From JAISGQ01 sp964500965 (GTDB lineage Bacteria > Bacillota > Clostridia > Oscillospirales > Acutalibacteraceae), in assembly GCA_964500965.1 (NCBI GenBank), contig CAZCQZ010000037.1, forward strand, positions 1 through 18,659: DNA of 18,659 bases. The letters are read 5' to 3'. The position numbers and the translations under genes are program-made. The notes beneath the pieces are model-generated. The model made no database searches, was not told the origin of the DNA, and saw only the letters and a list, made by a program, of their open reading frames with translations. Positions 1 to 7,065 of the stretch are shown piece by piece (positions within the stretch are counted from its first letter, which is position 1; every line of letters begins with the position of its first letter).

Positions 1-1
1 C

Positions 2-187
2 GATGAAATCGTTTCTTCCGATATTATCGGCTCTACCTACGGTTCTATCTTCGATGCTACCCAGACCATGGTTGCTAAGATTGATGACGACACCTATCAG
101 GTACAGGTTGTTTCATGGTATGACAACGAGAACTCCTACACCAGCCAGATGGTACGCACCATCAAGTACTTCGCAGAGCTTGCTTAA
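2..187 (+). CDS. gap: Glyceraldehyde-3-phosphate dehydrogenase, C-terminal end (5' truncated by window edge)
   Basis: Only the last 61 residues are present. The reading frame beginning at base 2 gives a typical GAPDH C-terminus: an SSDIIGS stretch, then SIFDA, then the hallmark VVSWYDNENSY motif, and a final helix ending in AELA before TAA. The enzyme oxidises glyceraldehyde-3-phosphate to 1,3-bisphosphoglycerate with NAD in the cytoplasm (glycolysis). In the family, this end packs against the NAD site and the tetramer interface; the catalytic cysteine lies upstream, outside the window. The codons look optimised (many C- or T-ending preferred codons), as expected for a highly expressed gene. 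A strong hairpin terminator follows about 95 bases later, so this is the end of its transcript. A different overlapping frame from base 3 is a shadow. Confidence 0.95.
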   Translation, partial: DEIVSSDIIGSTYGSIFDATQTMVAKIDDDTYQVQVVSWYDNENSYTSQMVRTIKYFAELA

Positions 188-282
188 TTGTTAAGCCGCG
201 TATATTCAGGTAATCTAAGCGTTTCAATATTTAGCATTTAAATTCAGCGTTTAACATTCTTTATATTTACCCGCTTTGATGG

Positions 283-317
283 AAAATCCACCGAGGTTCT
301 CGCCCTCGGTGGATTTT
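283..317 (+). terminator. Rho-independent terminator of gap
   Basis: A perfect 14-bp inverted repeat (AAAATCCACCGAGG at 283-296 with its complement at 304-317) and a 7-base loop, ending in a run of five T. It lies 95 bases after the gap stop and is the evident end of that transcript. Confidence 0.9.
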
Positions 318-375
318 TGCATACAGAATCAGCGGTGGTTTATACAATTTTTTAACAAAGTAAAATTTCACAAAT

Positions 376-400
376 GCCCTTTTGAGGGCTTTATTTTTTT
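376..400 (+). terminator. Weak second terminator-like hairpin
   Basis: A short GC-rich stem (GCCCT at 376-380 with AGGGC at 385-389) followed by a T-rich run through base 400. It could act as a backup terminator for gap or as an attenuator before the MFS gene. A TATACT box at 413-418, without a convincing -35 box, is the only promoter hint for that gene. Confidence 0.35.
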
Positions 401-450
401 AATACCTTATATTATACTATTCCCGAATCAAAGAAGAAACGGTGAATCGC

Positions 451-1632
451 ATGAAATTTACATACAAAACCACTCAAACCGCGTGCTTCCTCGGATATAT
501 CGTTCAGGCAATCGTAAACAACTTTCTGCCTCTTTTGTTTGTCACACTGCAAAGCTCCTATGATATACCGCTGTCGAAAATAACCATGCTTGTAACGGTG
601 AATTTCGCCATACAGCTTGTGGTTGACCTGCTGTCCACGGTATTTGTTGACCGAATAGGCTACAGAGCGTCCGCTGTCATCGCCAATGCTCTGTCGGCGG
701 CAGGGCTTATTTTGCTGCCGATTCTGCCCGAAGCCACCGCCGACCCGTTTACCGGAATACTCCTGGCGGTCGGGGTTTACGCTGTGGGCGGCGGCTTGCT
801 TGAGGTGCTCATAAGCCCCATAACCGAAAGCTGTCCAACTGATAACAAGGAAAAAGCAATGAGTCTGCTGCACTCCTTTTACTGCTGGGGACACGTGGGC
901 GTAGTGCTTATTTCCACACTGTTTTTCGCTTTGTTCGGCGTTGGAAACTGGCGCATACTTTCTATCACCTGGGCATTGATTCCCATTGCAACCTGTCTGC
1001 TTTTCCTGAAAACGCCCATTTTACAGCCCGATTCGGAGAACGAATCCGGAATGCCTCTTAAACAGCTTCTTAAAAGCGGTCGGTTTTGGGTATTTATGCT
1101 GATGATGCTCTGCGCAGGCGCGGCGGAACAGTCGGTGAGCCAATGGGCGTCCACCTTTGCGGAAAAGGGCTTGAATATCGGAAAGACCGCCGGAGATTTG
1201 GCAGGACCTATGACCTTTGCGATATTGATGGGTACTTCAAGAGCCTTTTACGGCAAGTACGGTGACAGAATAAATCTTGACCGTTTTATGGCAGGCAGCG
1301 GTCTGCTGTGCGCCGCTTCGTATCTGCTTATAGCCCTTGTTCCGTCACCTGTGGTAAGTCTGCTGGGGTGTGCAATTACAGGACTTTCGGTGGGAATAAT
1401 GTGGCCGGGCACTTTCAGCAGGGCATCGGCATCGTTAAAAGGCGGTACGGCAATGTTTGCGCTGCTTGCCCTTGCCGGAGATTTGGGCTGTTCGGGAGGA
1501 CCGACATTGGTAGGTTTTGTGTCAAATGCATTTAACGACAATCTGAAAGTCGGCATACTGGCGGCAATAGTTTTCCCGATAACTCTTGTGCTGTGTGTGA
1601 TGAGAGGGGATTGTGAGAAAAAAGTGAAATAA
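451..1632 (+). CDS. MFS transporter
   Basis: A polytopic protein of 393 residues with about 12 hydrophobic segments in two groups separated by a polar loop near the middle (LKTPILQPDSENESG, followed by a second half starting at LLKSGRFWVFML). Length and layout match the major facilitator superfamily. The GYIVQAIVNNFLPLLF start and the DRIGYR motif after the second helix resemble a Clostridial MFS subgroup; DR.GYR corresponds to the family loop 2-3 motif. The protein is expected in the cytoplasmic membrane as a secondary transporter; the substrate cannot be read from sequence. I chose ATG 451 because GGTGA at 441-445 lies five bases upstream and the family begins at this MKFTYK segment; an in-frame GTG at 442 would add three residues. 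It lies alone between the gap terminator and a hypothetical gene. Confidence 0.85.
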   Translation: MKFTYKTTQTACFLGYIVQAIVNNFLPLLFVTLQSSYDIPLSKITMLVTVNFAIQLVVDLLSTVFVDRIGYRASAVIANALSAAGLILLPILPEATADPFTGILLAVGVYAVGGGLLEVLISPITESCPTDNKEKAMSLLHSFYCWGHVGVVLISTLFFALFGVGNWRILSITWALIPIATCLLFLKTPILQPDSENESGMPLKQLLKSGRFWVFMLMMLCAGAAEQSVSQWASTFAEKGLNIGKTAGDLAGPMTFAILMGTSRAFYGKYGDRINLDRFMAGSGLLCAASYLLIALVPSPVVSLLGCAITGLSVGIMWPGTFSRASASLKGGTAMFALLALAGDLGCSGGPTLVGFVSNAFNDNLKVGILAAIVFPITLVLCVMRGDCEKKVK

Positions 1633-1697
1633 ATGTTGCATTTAGGTGAATTGTATGATAGACTGAATTAAACTGGAATTGACAGGAGGAAAAATTT

Positions 1698-2201
1698 ATG
1701 GACAATCAGCAAAACAATCAGCAAATCAATGATGTAGCTCAGGCACAGCCGACAATGGGTATGAAGTGGTATAAGTTTCTTATTTACTTCGCTCTGTTTG
1801 CAGGCGCGGTTCTTAACCTTATTTCGGGCGTTTCTTACCTCAACGGAACTTTTCATGATTCTGAATTGGGTTATGAAGGTGCAACAAAACATGTCTATCT
1901 TTTATATCCCGGCTTGAAAACAGCGGATATACTGTACGGTATTGCTATTATTATAATTGCTGTTCTGGCTGTCGTTACCAGATTCGCACTTGCGAAGTAT
2001 AAGAAAAACGGTCCAACACTTTTACTTGTATATTATGCAGTAGGTGTCGTAGCCGGTGCAATTTATACTGTCGCTGCTAAGTGCATTATATCTGAAAACG
2101 TTGATTTCACATCTGCTATTATTTCGCTGGGAATAAGTGTGGGTATGGTCATTCTTAACAAGATTTACTTTGACAAGCGCAAGCATTTGTTTGTAAACTG
2201 A
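1698..2201 (+). CDS. Hypothetical four-helix membrane protein
   Basis: 167 residues preceded by a strong ribosome site (GGAGGA at 1684-1689). The first ~23 residues are polar and rich in Q and N (MDNQQNNQQIND), followed by four predicted membrane segments at about residues 26-50, 74-98, 105-128 and 136-155, and a basic tail (FDKRKHLFVN). I do not recognise a named family. The glutamine/asparagine-rich cytoplasmic leader followed by small multi-pass helices is common in uncharacterised gut Clostridia proteins. It follows the MFS gene by 65 bases in the same direction, and no clear promoter is visible between them, so co-transcription is possible. A strong bidirectional terminator ends the unit. 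Confidence 0.75.
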   Translation: MDNQQNNQQINDVAQAQPTMGMKWYKFLIYFALFAGAVLNLISGVSYLNGTFHDSELGYEGATKHVYLLYPGLKTADILYGIAIIIIAVLAVVTRFALAKYKKNGPTLLLVYYAVGVVAGAIYTVAAKCIISENVDFTSAIISLGISVGMVILNKIYFDKRKHLFVN

Positions 2202-2226
2202 GTTGATTTTTCAAACAGTTATTAAA

Positions 2227-2268
2227 TAAAGCAAGGGTCGGTGTGAAATATCACCGACCCTTGCTTTA
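2227..2268. terminator. Bidirectional terminator between convergent genes
   Basis: A perfect 17-bp inverted repeat (TAAAGCAAGGGTCGGTG at 2227-2243, complement at 2252-2268) with an 8-base loop. A-rich flank on the left and T-rich on the right allow termination both for the plus-strand membrane protein gene and for the minus-strand VanW gene that ends at 2296. Confidence 0.9.
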
Positions 2269-2295
2269 TATATATATGCTGAATATTTAAGCTGA

Positions 2296-4806
2296 CTAAT
2301 CCGCCCAGCTTGCGCCTGCCGGGAGAGAATTTGTGTAAACGACGATATTAAGCGGTGAATAGGTGCTTTCCGCCTCTTTCACACGGTACTGGTATTCGCC
2401 GTTGTAGTAAACATAGCGGTAGGTGGTTGCGGTATATCCTGCCGCACCGTTGGTCGTTCCGCTTTTGGTATCGGTTGCGTGCTTGTATATCTTCTTCGGC
2501 GCAACGTAATTTGCGTTGGACGATTTGATAACGCAGGAAATGCCGTCCGCAGTGCCCCAGTATTCGCAGTGGAGCAGACCCTTACCGGCATCTTCGCCCT
2601 CGCCGTCGGTGACATACATTACGATTTTTACCGGATATTCCTTGTTATTGACAATGTAAAGGTCAGGCCACGGCCATGATACGGTGGCGTCGGTACCGAC
2701 AACGTCCATATAACCGACGGAATATGCGTGGTTAAAACGTCCCTGCTCCTCCTTGTCCTCCGCTCTGGGAATCTTGAGGTTGCAAAGCAGCGCGGTATAA
2801 TACAGGGTCGATGAAACCTGACAGATACCGCCGCCGACACCGGTGTCCGCACCCTCGGAGGTGTAAACGGTTGCATAGGAATAACCTTTCTCTATGGTAC
2901 GCTCTCCGACGATGTTGTTAAAGCTTATCTTCTCGCCGGGCTGAATTATCGTGCCGTTTATAGCCTCCGCCGCAAGCGCGATGTTTGAAGCACGGGCTTT
3001 GTTGCTGGTGTTGTTAAACTTTGATGTCCAGGAGGAAAGCAGGTCGAGACAATATGGTGCGCGAAGCTCCACAAGGGACAGCTCCGGCTGGGTAAGGGTC
3101 ATGGTTATAGACCATGATTCACCGCCGGCGGCAACGACTTTTTTCGCTATATCAAGGTCAAAGTCTTTGCCGACTACCTCGGACACAAATACTGTTTCTC
3201 CGGTAGCGGAGGTAGTGGTAGTAGCATCGGCAGGCTCACAGGCAACCTCGCTGTAAATTTTGTCCATATCGACTTCCGGGGCTTCTATAACATGGACATT
3301 AGCAGTCATTTCTCCCGAACCGTTTCTGACACAGGATTTAAGGTCGGTGAGAAATTTATCGTATTCAATGCCGACGCCGTTTGTGCCTGCGTAAATCGTA
3401 AGCTGGTCGCCGTTAATTTCGTAATACGGCTCAATCATGGTGTCTCCCTGAGTTGCCGCAAGAGAGGTCAGCAGCTCCTTGAGCCGGGTTTCGTTTACGA
3501 TTATCGAGCCGTCGGAAACAAGGGATTCTTTTCCGACTATTTCGGAGCCGGAAATAATATCCAGATAGGTGGTTTCCGCAGTGCCGGGAGTGGCGTAGGA
3601 AAAGCCGTAGTCTTTAAGAGAAATAGTCCGCACAGTGCCGTTGACGTCAATATCAACGCTTTCGCGGCTGAGCTTTTCGTCAACGCTGGTTTTGAGAAGT
3701 GAATACAGTATGGTGCTGTCCACCTCCTCAAAGCCGGAACGGACTTCTATGGGATTGGTGGGTCTGAGGGCAAGCAGTACGGAAACTGTAACGATTATTG
3801 CGACTGCCGCGACACAGCCCGAAGCGATAAGGGCTATGCGCTTCATTTTAGACTTGTTTGCACTGGCTTTTTTAGCCCGTCTGCGCTCGTCCGCTTCGCC
3901 GCTGACTAAGAACTGCGCATAAAATTCCGGCATTCCCTGGGGTCTGCGGTTGACCAAATCCTGCTGCTCGGCGGTAAGATTGCCGCCTCTCTGTGACGGT
4001 GGTACAGGACGTGATTGGGGTGGCATGGGTCTGCTCTGTGGTGGAGCAGGGCGACTTTGCTGTGGCGGAACAGGTCTGCCCTGTGGTGGAGCAGGACGTG
4101 CCGGAGCAACCGGCGTGGGAGTATCGAAATCGTCCTCAAAGTCGTCGGAAAAGCTGTCCTCCCGGACATACCGCGTTGAGCTTACCGGCGGAGCAGGACG
4201 TGCCGGAGCATCGAAATCGTCATCAAAATCGTCGGAAAAGTCATCGTCAAAGTCGTCAAAGCTGTTTTGCACAGGCTGTGTAGCACGTTTCGGCATAGTC
4301 TCTCTTACGGTGTAATCCTGCTGACCGCGCATTGCCCGGTATTCACTGAGACTGCTTGCAACGCCGCGTTTTCCGGAAGTGACAGCCGGCTCAAAGGAAT
4401 CAAAGCCGTAGCCGAAATCCGCAAAATCGTCACGGAAATCTTCCGGGAAATTGTCCTGAGCAACAGCGGTGTCACCGAATTCACTGTCGAAGTCGTCCAT
4501 ATCATCGTGATAATATTCGTCACGATATTGAGAGGGCGGAGCAGGACGGGCAGCACCCGTGCTTCGAGGGTCGTTGCCGCTCTGAGATGCTCTGCGCGTG
4601 TTCGGACGTTTGACGGGAATATCCTCAAAACCGTCCTCAAGGGAATCGAGAGAGCCTTCGCGCATACTTTTATAATTATCCGTCTGCATCATGCCGGAAA
4701 TATTCGAGCGGCGTGATGCGTTACCGTAAATATCGTTGTAATCATAGGAGCTGCGACGCGGTGTACCCTGCGGCGCAGGTCGTTGAGGTCTGTTATAATT
4801 GTTCAT
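2296..4806 (-). CDS. VanW-domain membrane-anchored protein with long disordered cytoplasmic tail
   Basis: 836 residues. From the N-terminus: a ~320-residue low-complexity region with acidic DDF/DDFD blocks and RPAPPQ-type proline repeats; one membrane segment at about 324-346 (after KSKMKR, so the tail is cytoplasmic); an extracellular region resembling the putative peptidoglycan-binding domain often paired with VanW (PF12229, recalled); then a VanW domain (PF04294) from about 605 to 729. VanW signatures seen include IQPGEKISFN, GVGGGICQVSSTLYYTALL and FNHAYSVGYMDVVGTDATV. A short C-terminal domain follows. VanW proteins are cell-surface proteins of unknown biochemical function, named for a vancomycin-resistance cluster; nothing here implies resistance. 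ATG 4806 is chosen because a good promoter (4847-4875) excludes longer starts: the upstream TTG at 4875 is itself the -35 box. AAGGAG lies 15 bases upstream of the ATG, a long spacing. Confidence 0.88.
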   Translation of the reverse strand: MNNYNRPQRPAPQGTPRRSSYDYNDIYGNASRRSNISGMMQTDNYKSMREGSLDSLEDGFEDIPVKRPNTRRASQSGNDPRSTGAARPAPPSQYRDEYYHDDMDDFDSEFGDTAVAQDNFPEDFRDDFADFGYGFDSFEPAVTSGKRGVASSLSEYRAMRGQQDYTVRETMPKRATQPVQNSFDDFDDDFSDDFDDDFDAPARPAPPVSSTRYVREDSFSDDFEDDFDTPTPVAPARPAPPQGRPVPPQQSRPAPPQSRPMPPQSRPVPPSQRGGNLTAEQQDLVNRRPQGMPEFYAQFLVSGEADERRRAKKASANKSKMKRIALIASGCVAAVAIIVTVSVLLALRPTNPIEVRSGFEEVDSTILYSLLKTSVDEKLSRESVDIDVNGTVRTISLKDYGFSYATPGTAETTYLDIISGSEIVGKESLVSDGSIIVNETRLKELLTSLAATQGDTMIEPYYEINGDQLTIYAGTNGVGIEYDKFLTDLKSCVRNGSGEMTANVHVIEAPEVDMDKIYSEVACEPADATTTTSATGETVFVSEVVGKDFDLDIAKKVVAAGGESWSITMTLTQPELSLVELRAPYCLDLLSSWTSKFNNTSNKARASNIALAAEAINGTIIQPGEKISFNNIVGERTIEKGYSYATVYTSEGADTGVGGGICQVSSTLYYTALLCNLKIPRAEDKEEQGRFNHAYSVGYMDVVGTDATVSWPWPDLYIVNNKEYPVKIVMYVTDGEGEDAGKGLLHCEYWGTADGISCVIKSSNANYVAPKKIYKHATDTKSGTTNGAAGYTATTYRYVYYNGEYQYRVKEAESTYSPLNIVVYTNSLPAGASWAD

Positions 4807-4846
4807 GTTTTGGCGAAGTATCTCCTTTCCGTCAAAGCTTAACATA

Positions 4847-4875
4847 AATATATAATATTCTTTTTCGGCGTTCAA
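4847..4875 (-). promoter_or_regulatory. SigA-type promoter of the VanW gene
   Basis: On the minus strand TTGAAC (4870-4875), a 17-base spacer, and TATATT (4847-4852). The expected start of transcription near 4840 leaves about 34 bases before ATG 4806. It separates the VanW gene from the YcxB-like gene upstream. Confidence 0.65.
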
Positions 4876-4913
4876 CCGATTTAATTTTAAATTTCCATAT
4901 GCTTTACCGAATG

Positions 4914-5474
4914 TTAATATTTCGGCTTTTTGCTTTTGGCAATGGCGGCATCGTGAATTTCTTTTACACGACCTTTGACATCGGCAACGAAGTTTTCCTC
5001 ATTGCCCTGCGTAAAACAGCCGCGCTTGAATATGAAATACTCACCGGACAAGGCGGAAACAAGGAAAAAAGCATCGGTTTCGTAAACCTTTTCAACATCG
5101 AAAAGGGGGCTTTCGGCAATAACGCTGCCGTCTATCGTTTCGGTCAGCTTTTCATTGTCCGCAGTGACGGTGAGCTTTCCGCCGTTTTCGCAAATCAGCT
5201 CCTTTTCCTTTTTAAGCATCATTCTGAATTTTACAAAAATGACAAGCTCCGCCACAATGGGGGCAAGAGCATAGAAAAAGTAGGTGGAATAATGGTATTT
5301 GGGCATACTGCTGCCGGTGAGATAATACACTGTAAAAACAGTGCCGGTAACGCAGACGGCGGCGAGCACTATGTGCGAAATAAGGGCGACAATGCGCCTG
5401 TAATATATATAAACTGCGGCTTTTTCGCACACGTCCTCGGTACATTCATACACGTTGACATAATTCGTATTCAT
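4914..5474 (-). CDS. YcxB-like membrane protein
   Basis: 186 residues. After a short cytoplasmic N-terminus come two membrane segments (about 25-50 and 62-82), then a soluble C-terminal domain. That domain matches my memory of the YcxB-like fold (PF14317): ITVTADN-type beta strands, an 'ESPLFDVEKVYETDAFFLVS' region, and FIFKRGCFTQG, which corresponds to the usual 'lipKrcF' strand. Function is unknown in the family; it is a Bacillota membrane protein with a PH-like cytoplasmic domain. Start ATG 5474 is chosen over a longer ATG at 5519 because the longer start lies on the -10 box of the promoter at 5520-5548. It precedes the VanW gene by 107 bases, and that gap holds a second promoter, so the two are probably only partly co-transcribed. 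Confidence 0.75.
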   Translation of the reverse strand: MNTNYVNVYECTEDVCEKAAVYIYYRRIVALISHIVLAAVCVTGTVFTVYYLTGSSMPKYHYSTYFFYALAPIVAELVIFVKFRMMLKKEKELICENGGKLTVTADNEKLTETIDGSVIAESPLFDVEKVYETDAFFLVSALSGEYFIFKRGCFTQGNEENFVADVKGRVKEIHDAAIAKSKKPKY

Positions 5475-5519
5475 TGAACTTGAACCTCGTTTCCTGCAAT
5501 ATACAATCTTTGCCTGCAT

Positions 5520-5548
5520 ATTATAACTCTTTTTTCGTGTAAGGTAAA
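5520..5548 (-). promoter_or_regulatory. Promoter of the YcxB-like gene
   Basis: Minus strand: TTTACC (5543-5548), 17-base spacer, consensus TATAAT (5520-5525). Predicted transcription start is near 5513, about 39 bases before ATG 5474. Confidence 0.6.
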
Positions 5549-5593
5549 GGGGATAACGGAATTTTCCGAGGCAGGGAAAGGTTTGACAAATAC

Positions 5594-5603
5594 GTTGCGC
5601 AAC
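5594..5603. promoter_or_regulatory. Candidate LacI-type operator palindrome
   Basis: GTTGCGCAAC is a perfect 10-bp palindrome with a central CpG, the general form of LacI-family operators (TTGCGCAA core). It lies about 100 bases upstream of the likely epimerase promoter. Half-site matches recur at 5679-5686 (AGCGCAAC, inside the promoter spacer) and 5722-5727 (TTGCGC). The LacI-family gene is the second gene of the same operon. Binding is inferred, not shown. Confidence 0.4.
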
Positions 5604-5666
5604 TGTTGCTCATGATTTTTTCAAATTCCTACAAAAAAACCGTTACAGTTTCTAAATATCGACGAA

Positions 5667-5695
5667 TTGACTTTTTTAAGCGCAACATGTAAACT
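5667..5695 (+). promoter_or_regulatory. Likely promoter of the epimerase-LacI operon
   Basis: TTGACT (5667-5672), 17-base spacer, TAAACT (5690-5695). The predicted start near 5702 leaves a leader of about 87 bases. The spacer carries GCGCAAC, half of the upstream palindrome. No other promoter of similar quality is visible in 5550-5788; a TTGACA at 5583-5588 lacks a partner -10 box. Confidence 0.5.
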
Positions 5696-5788
5696 GAAAG
5701 TTAAGTAAAAAAACGGACGCATTGCGCCTTTAAACATTGCGGCGAACATATCAACGCCGCGAAAACAGTGAATGTAGGAGAGATTATC

Positions 5789-7060
5789 ATGAGACACATG
5801 TCCGAAGCGATGCTGGAGCACCTTGAAAACAGGCTCATACCATTTTGGAGAGGTATGCGTGATGAAGAAAAAGGCGGCTACTACGGTCAGCGCGATTATT
5901 CACTTGAGCTTGACGAAGAAGCACGCAAGGGCGCGGTTTATACCGGACGAATCCTGTGGTTTTTTTCAAATTGCTATATGCTGCTCGGCAACGATGAGTT
6001 GCTTTGCGATGCCGAGCACGCCTATGAATTTATACGCGACTGTCTGATTGATAAGGAAAACGGCGGTGTTTACTGGTCTGTAATGCGAGACGGCAGTGTT
6101 TGCGACATCGGAAAGCATACCTATGCTCAGGCGTTTACGGTCTACGCGCTTGCGGCATATGCGAAAGCCAGCGGAGAAAAAGAGCCTCTTGAGCTTGCAA
6201 TGGAGCTGTTTGATGTTATCGAAACAAAATGCCGTGACGGTGAACGCTATCACGAAGCCCTTACCGATGCCTTTGTGCCGGTAATAAATATCAGGCTGAG
6301 CGAAAACGGCGTAATTTCAAAATACACAATGAATACGGTGCTCCACCTTACCGAAGCCTACGCAGAGCTGTTCGAGGTCAGCGGTGAAGAACGTGTAAGA
6401 GAAAGGCTTGCCTGGCTTCTTACGGAGTATTCCGAAAAGGTATACAGCAGTGAGAAAAACTCACTTGGCGTATTCTTCGATGAAAACATGAATTCCATGG
6501 GCAATATCCGTTCCTACGGTCACGAAATCGAAGCATCATGGCTTATGGACTGGGCAGGCGTTGTTGTCAGTAGCTGCGACAGCGAAAACACATATGCTCC
6601 GCTGTTTGACAAATGCCATGATATATCGGTTGCCCTTGCCGCCGAGGTTTACGAAAACGCCCTCAGTGACAGCGGCGCGTTTATCGGTGAAGCGGTTGAC
6701 GGCAGCAGCGAAGCCGACAGTATCTGGTGGGCACAGGCGGAGGCGGTTCTGGGCTTCTGCAACGCCTATCTTTCCACACTCGACGGGAAATATCTTAAAG
6801 CCGCCTACGAGGTGTGGGACTATATTCAGGATTTCTTCATTGACCGCCGTGAGGGCGGCGAGTGGTATAACGCCGTCACACCGGACGGAATACCTACGGA
6901 CGGTTGCATTGCCGGGGAATGGAAAAGCCCTTATCACAACGGCAGAATGTGCCTGAAGGTAATAGAATGGCAGCAGGCATGTGAAATTCTCGAACGCTTC
7001 GGCGGCTCGGAGGAGGACCTTGTAATCACCGTCGGAGACGAAACTGACAGCGAGGGTTGA
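5789..7060 (+). CDS. Cellobiose 2-epimerase (AGE family)
   Basis: 423 residues, an (alpha/alpha)6-barrel enzyme of the N-acylglucosamine 2-epimerase superfamily. It matches the Ruminococcus albus cellobiose 2-epimerase (EC 5.1.3.11) as I remember it through GRILWFFSN, HAYEFI, GGVYW, KHTYAQAF, SYGHEIEASWLMD, WWAQAEAV and a C-terminal REGGEWYN...PYHNGRMC. The enzyme converts the reducing-end glucose of beta-1,4 disaccharides to mannose (cellobiose to Glc-Man) in the cytoplasm, usually feeding a mannosylglucose phosphorylase. Residues aligning with the recalled essential set are Arg54, His186, His245, Glu248, Trp251, Trp314, Glu318 and His383. No signal peptide is present. ATG 5789 has AGGAGA seven bases upstream; a GTG at 5768 lacks a ribosome site. 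The LacI regulator gene starts five bases after its stop. A plain N-acylglucosamine 2-epimerase is the alternative, less well supported. Confidence 0.85.
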   Translation: MRHMSEAMLEHLENRLIPFWRGMRDEEKGGYYGQRDYSLELDEEARKGAVYTGRILWFFSNCYMLLGNDELLCDAEHAYEFIRDCLIDKENGGVYWSVMRDGSVCDIGKHTYAQAFTVYALAAYAKASGEKEPLELAMELFDVIETKCRDGERYHEALTDAFVPVINIRLSENGVISKYTMNTVLHLTEAYAELFEVSGEERVRERLAWLLTEYSEKVYSSEKNSLGVFFDENMNSMGNIRSYGHEIEASWLMDWAGVVVSSCDSENTYAPLFDKCHDISVALAAEVYENALSDSGAFIGEAVDGSSEADSIWWAQAEAVLGFCNAYLSTLDGKYLKAAYEVWDYIQDFFIDRREGGEWYNAVTPDGIPTDGCIAGEWKSPYHNGRMCLKVIEWQQACEILERFGGSEEDLVITVGDETDSEG

Positions 7061-7065
7061 TTTGA

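Noticed and set aside
3950..4716. Long plus-strand frames opposite the VanW gene
   Set aside because: Shadows of its repetitive DDF/RPAPP coding sequence; low complexity and no ribosome site.
2296..4806. Vancomycin resistance gene on the basis of the VanW domain
   Set aside because: VanW alone is widespread in Clostridia; no vanHAX ligase, dehydrogenase or dipeptidase genes are present.
4807..4875. Longer TTG start of the VanW gene at 4875
   Set aside because: That TTG is the -35 box of a good promoter, so the codon would not be in the transcript.
5583..5616. Promoter starting from TTGACA at 5583-5588
   Set aside because: No acceptable -10 box lies 16-18 bases downstream; CATGAT is 22 bases away.
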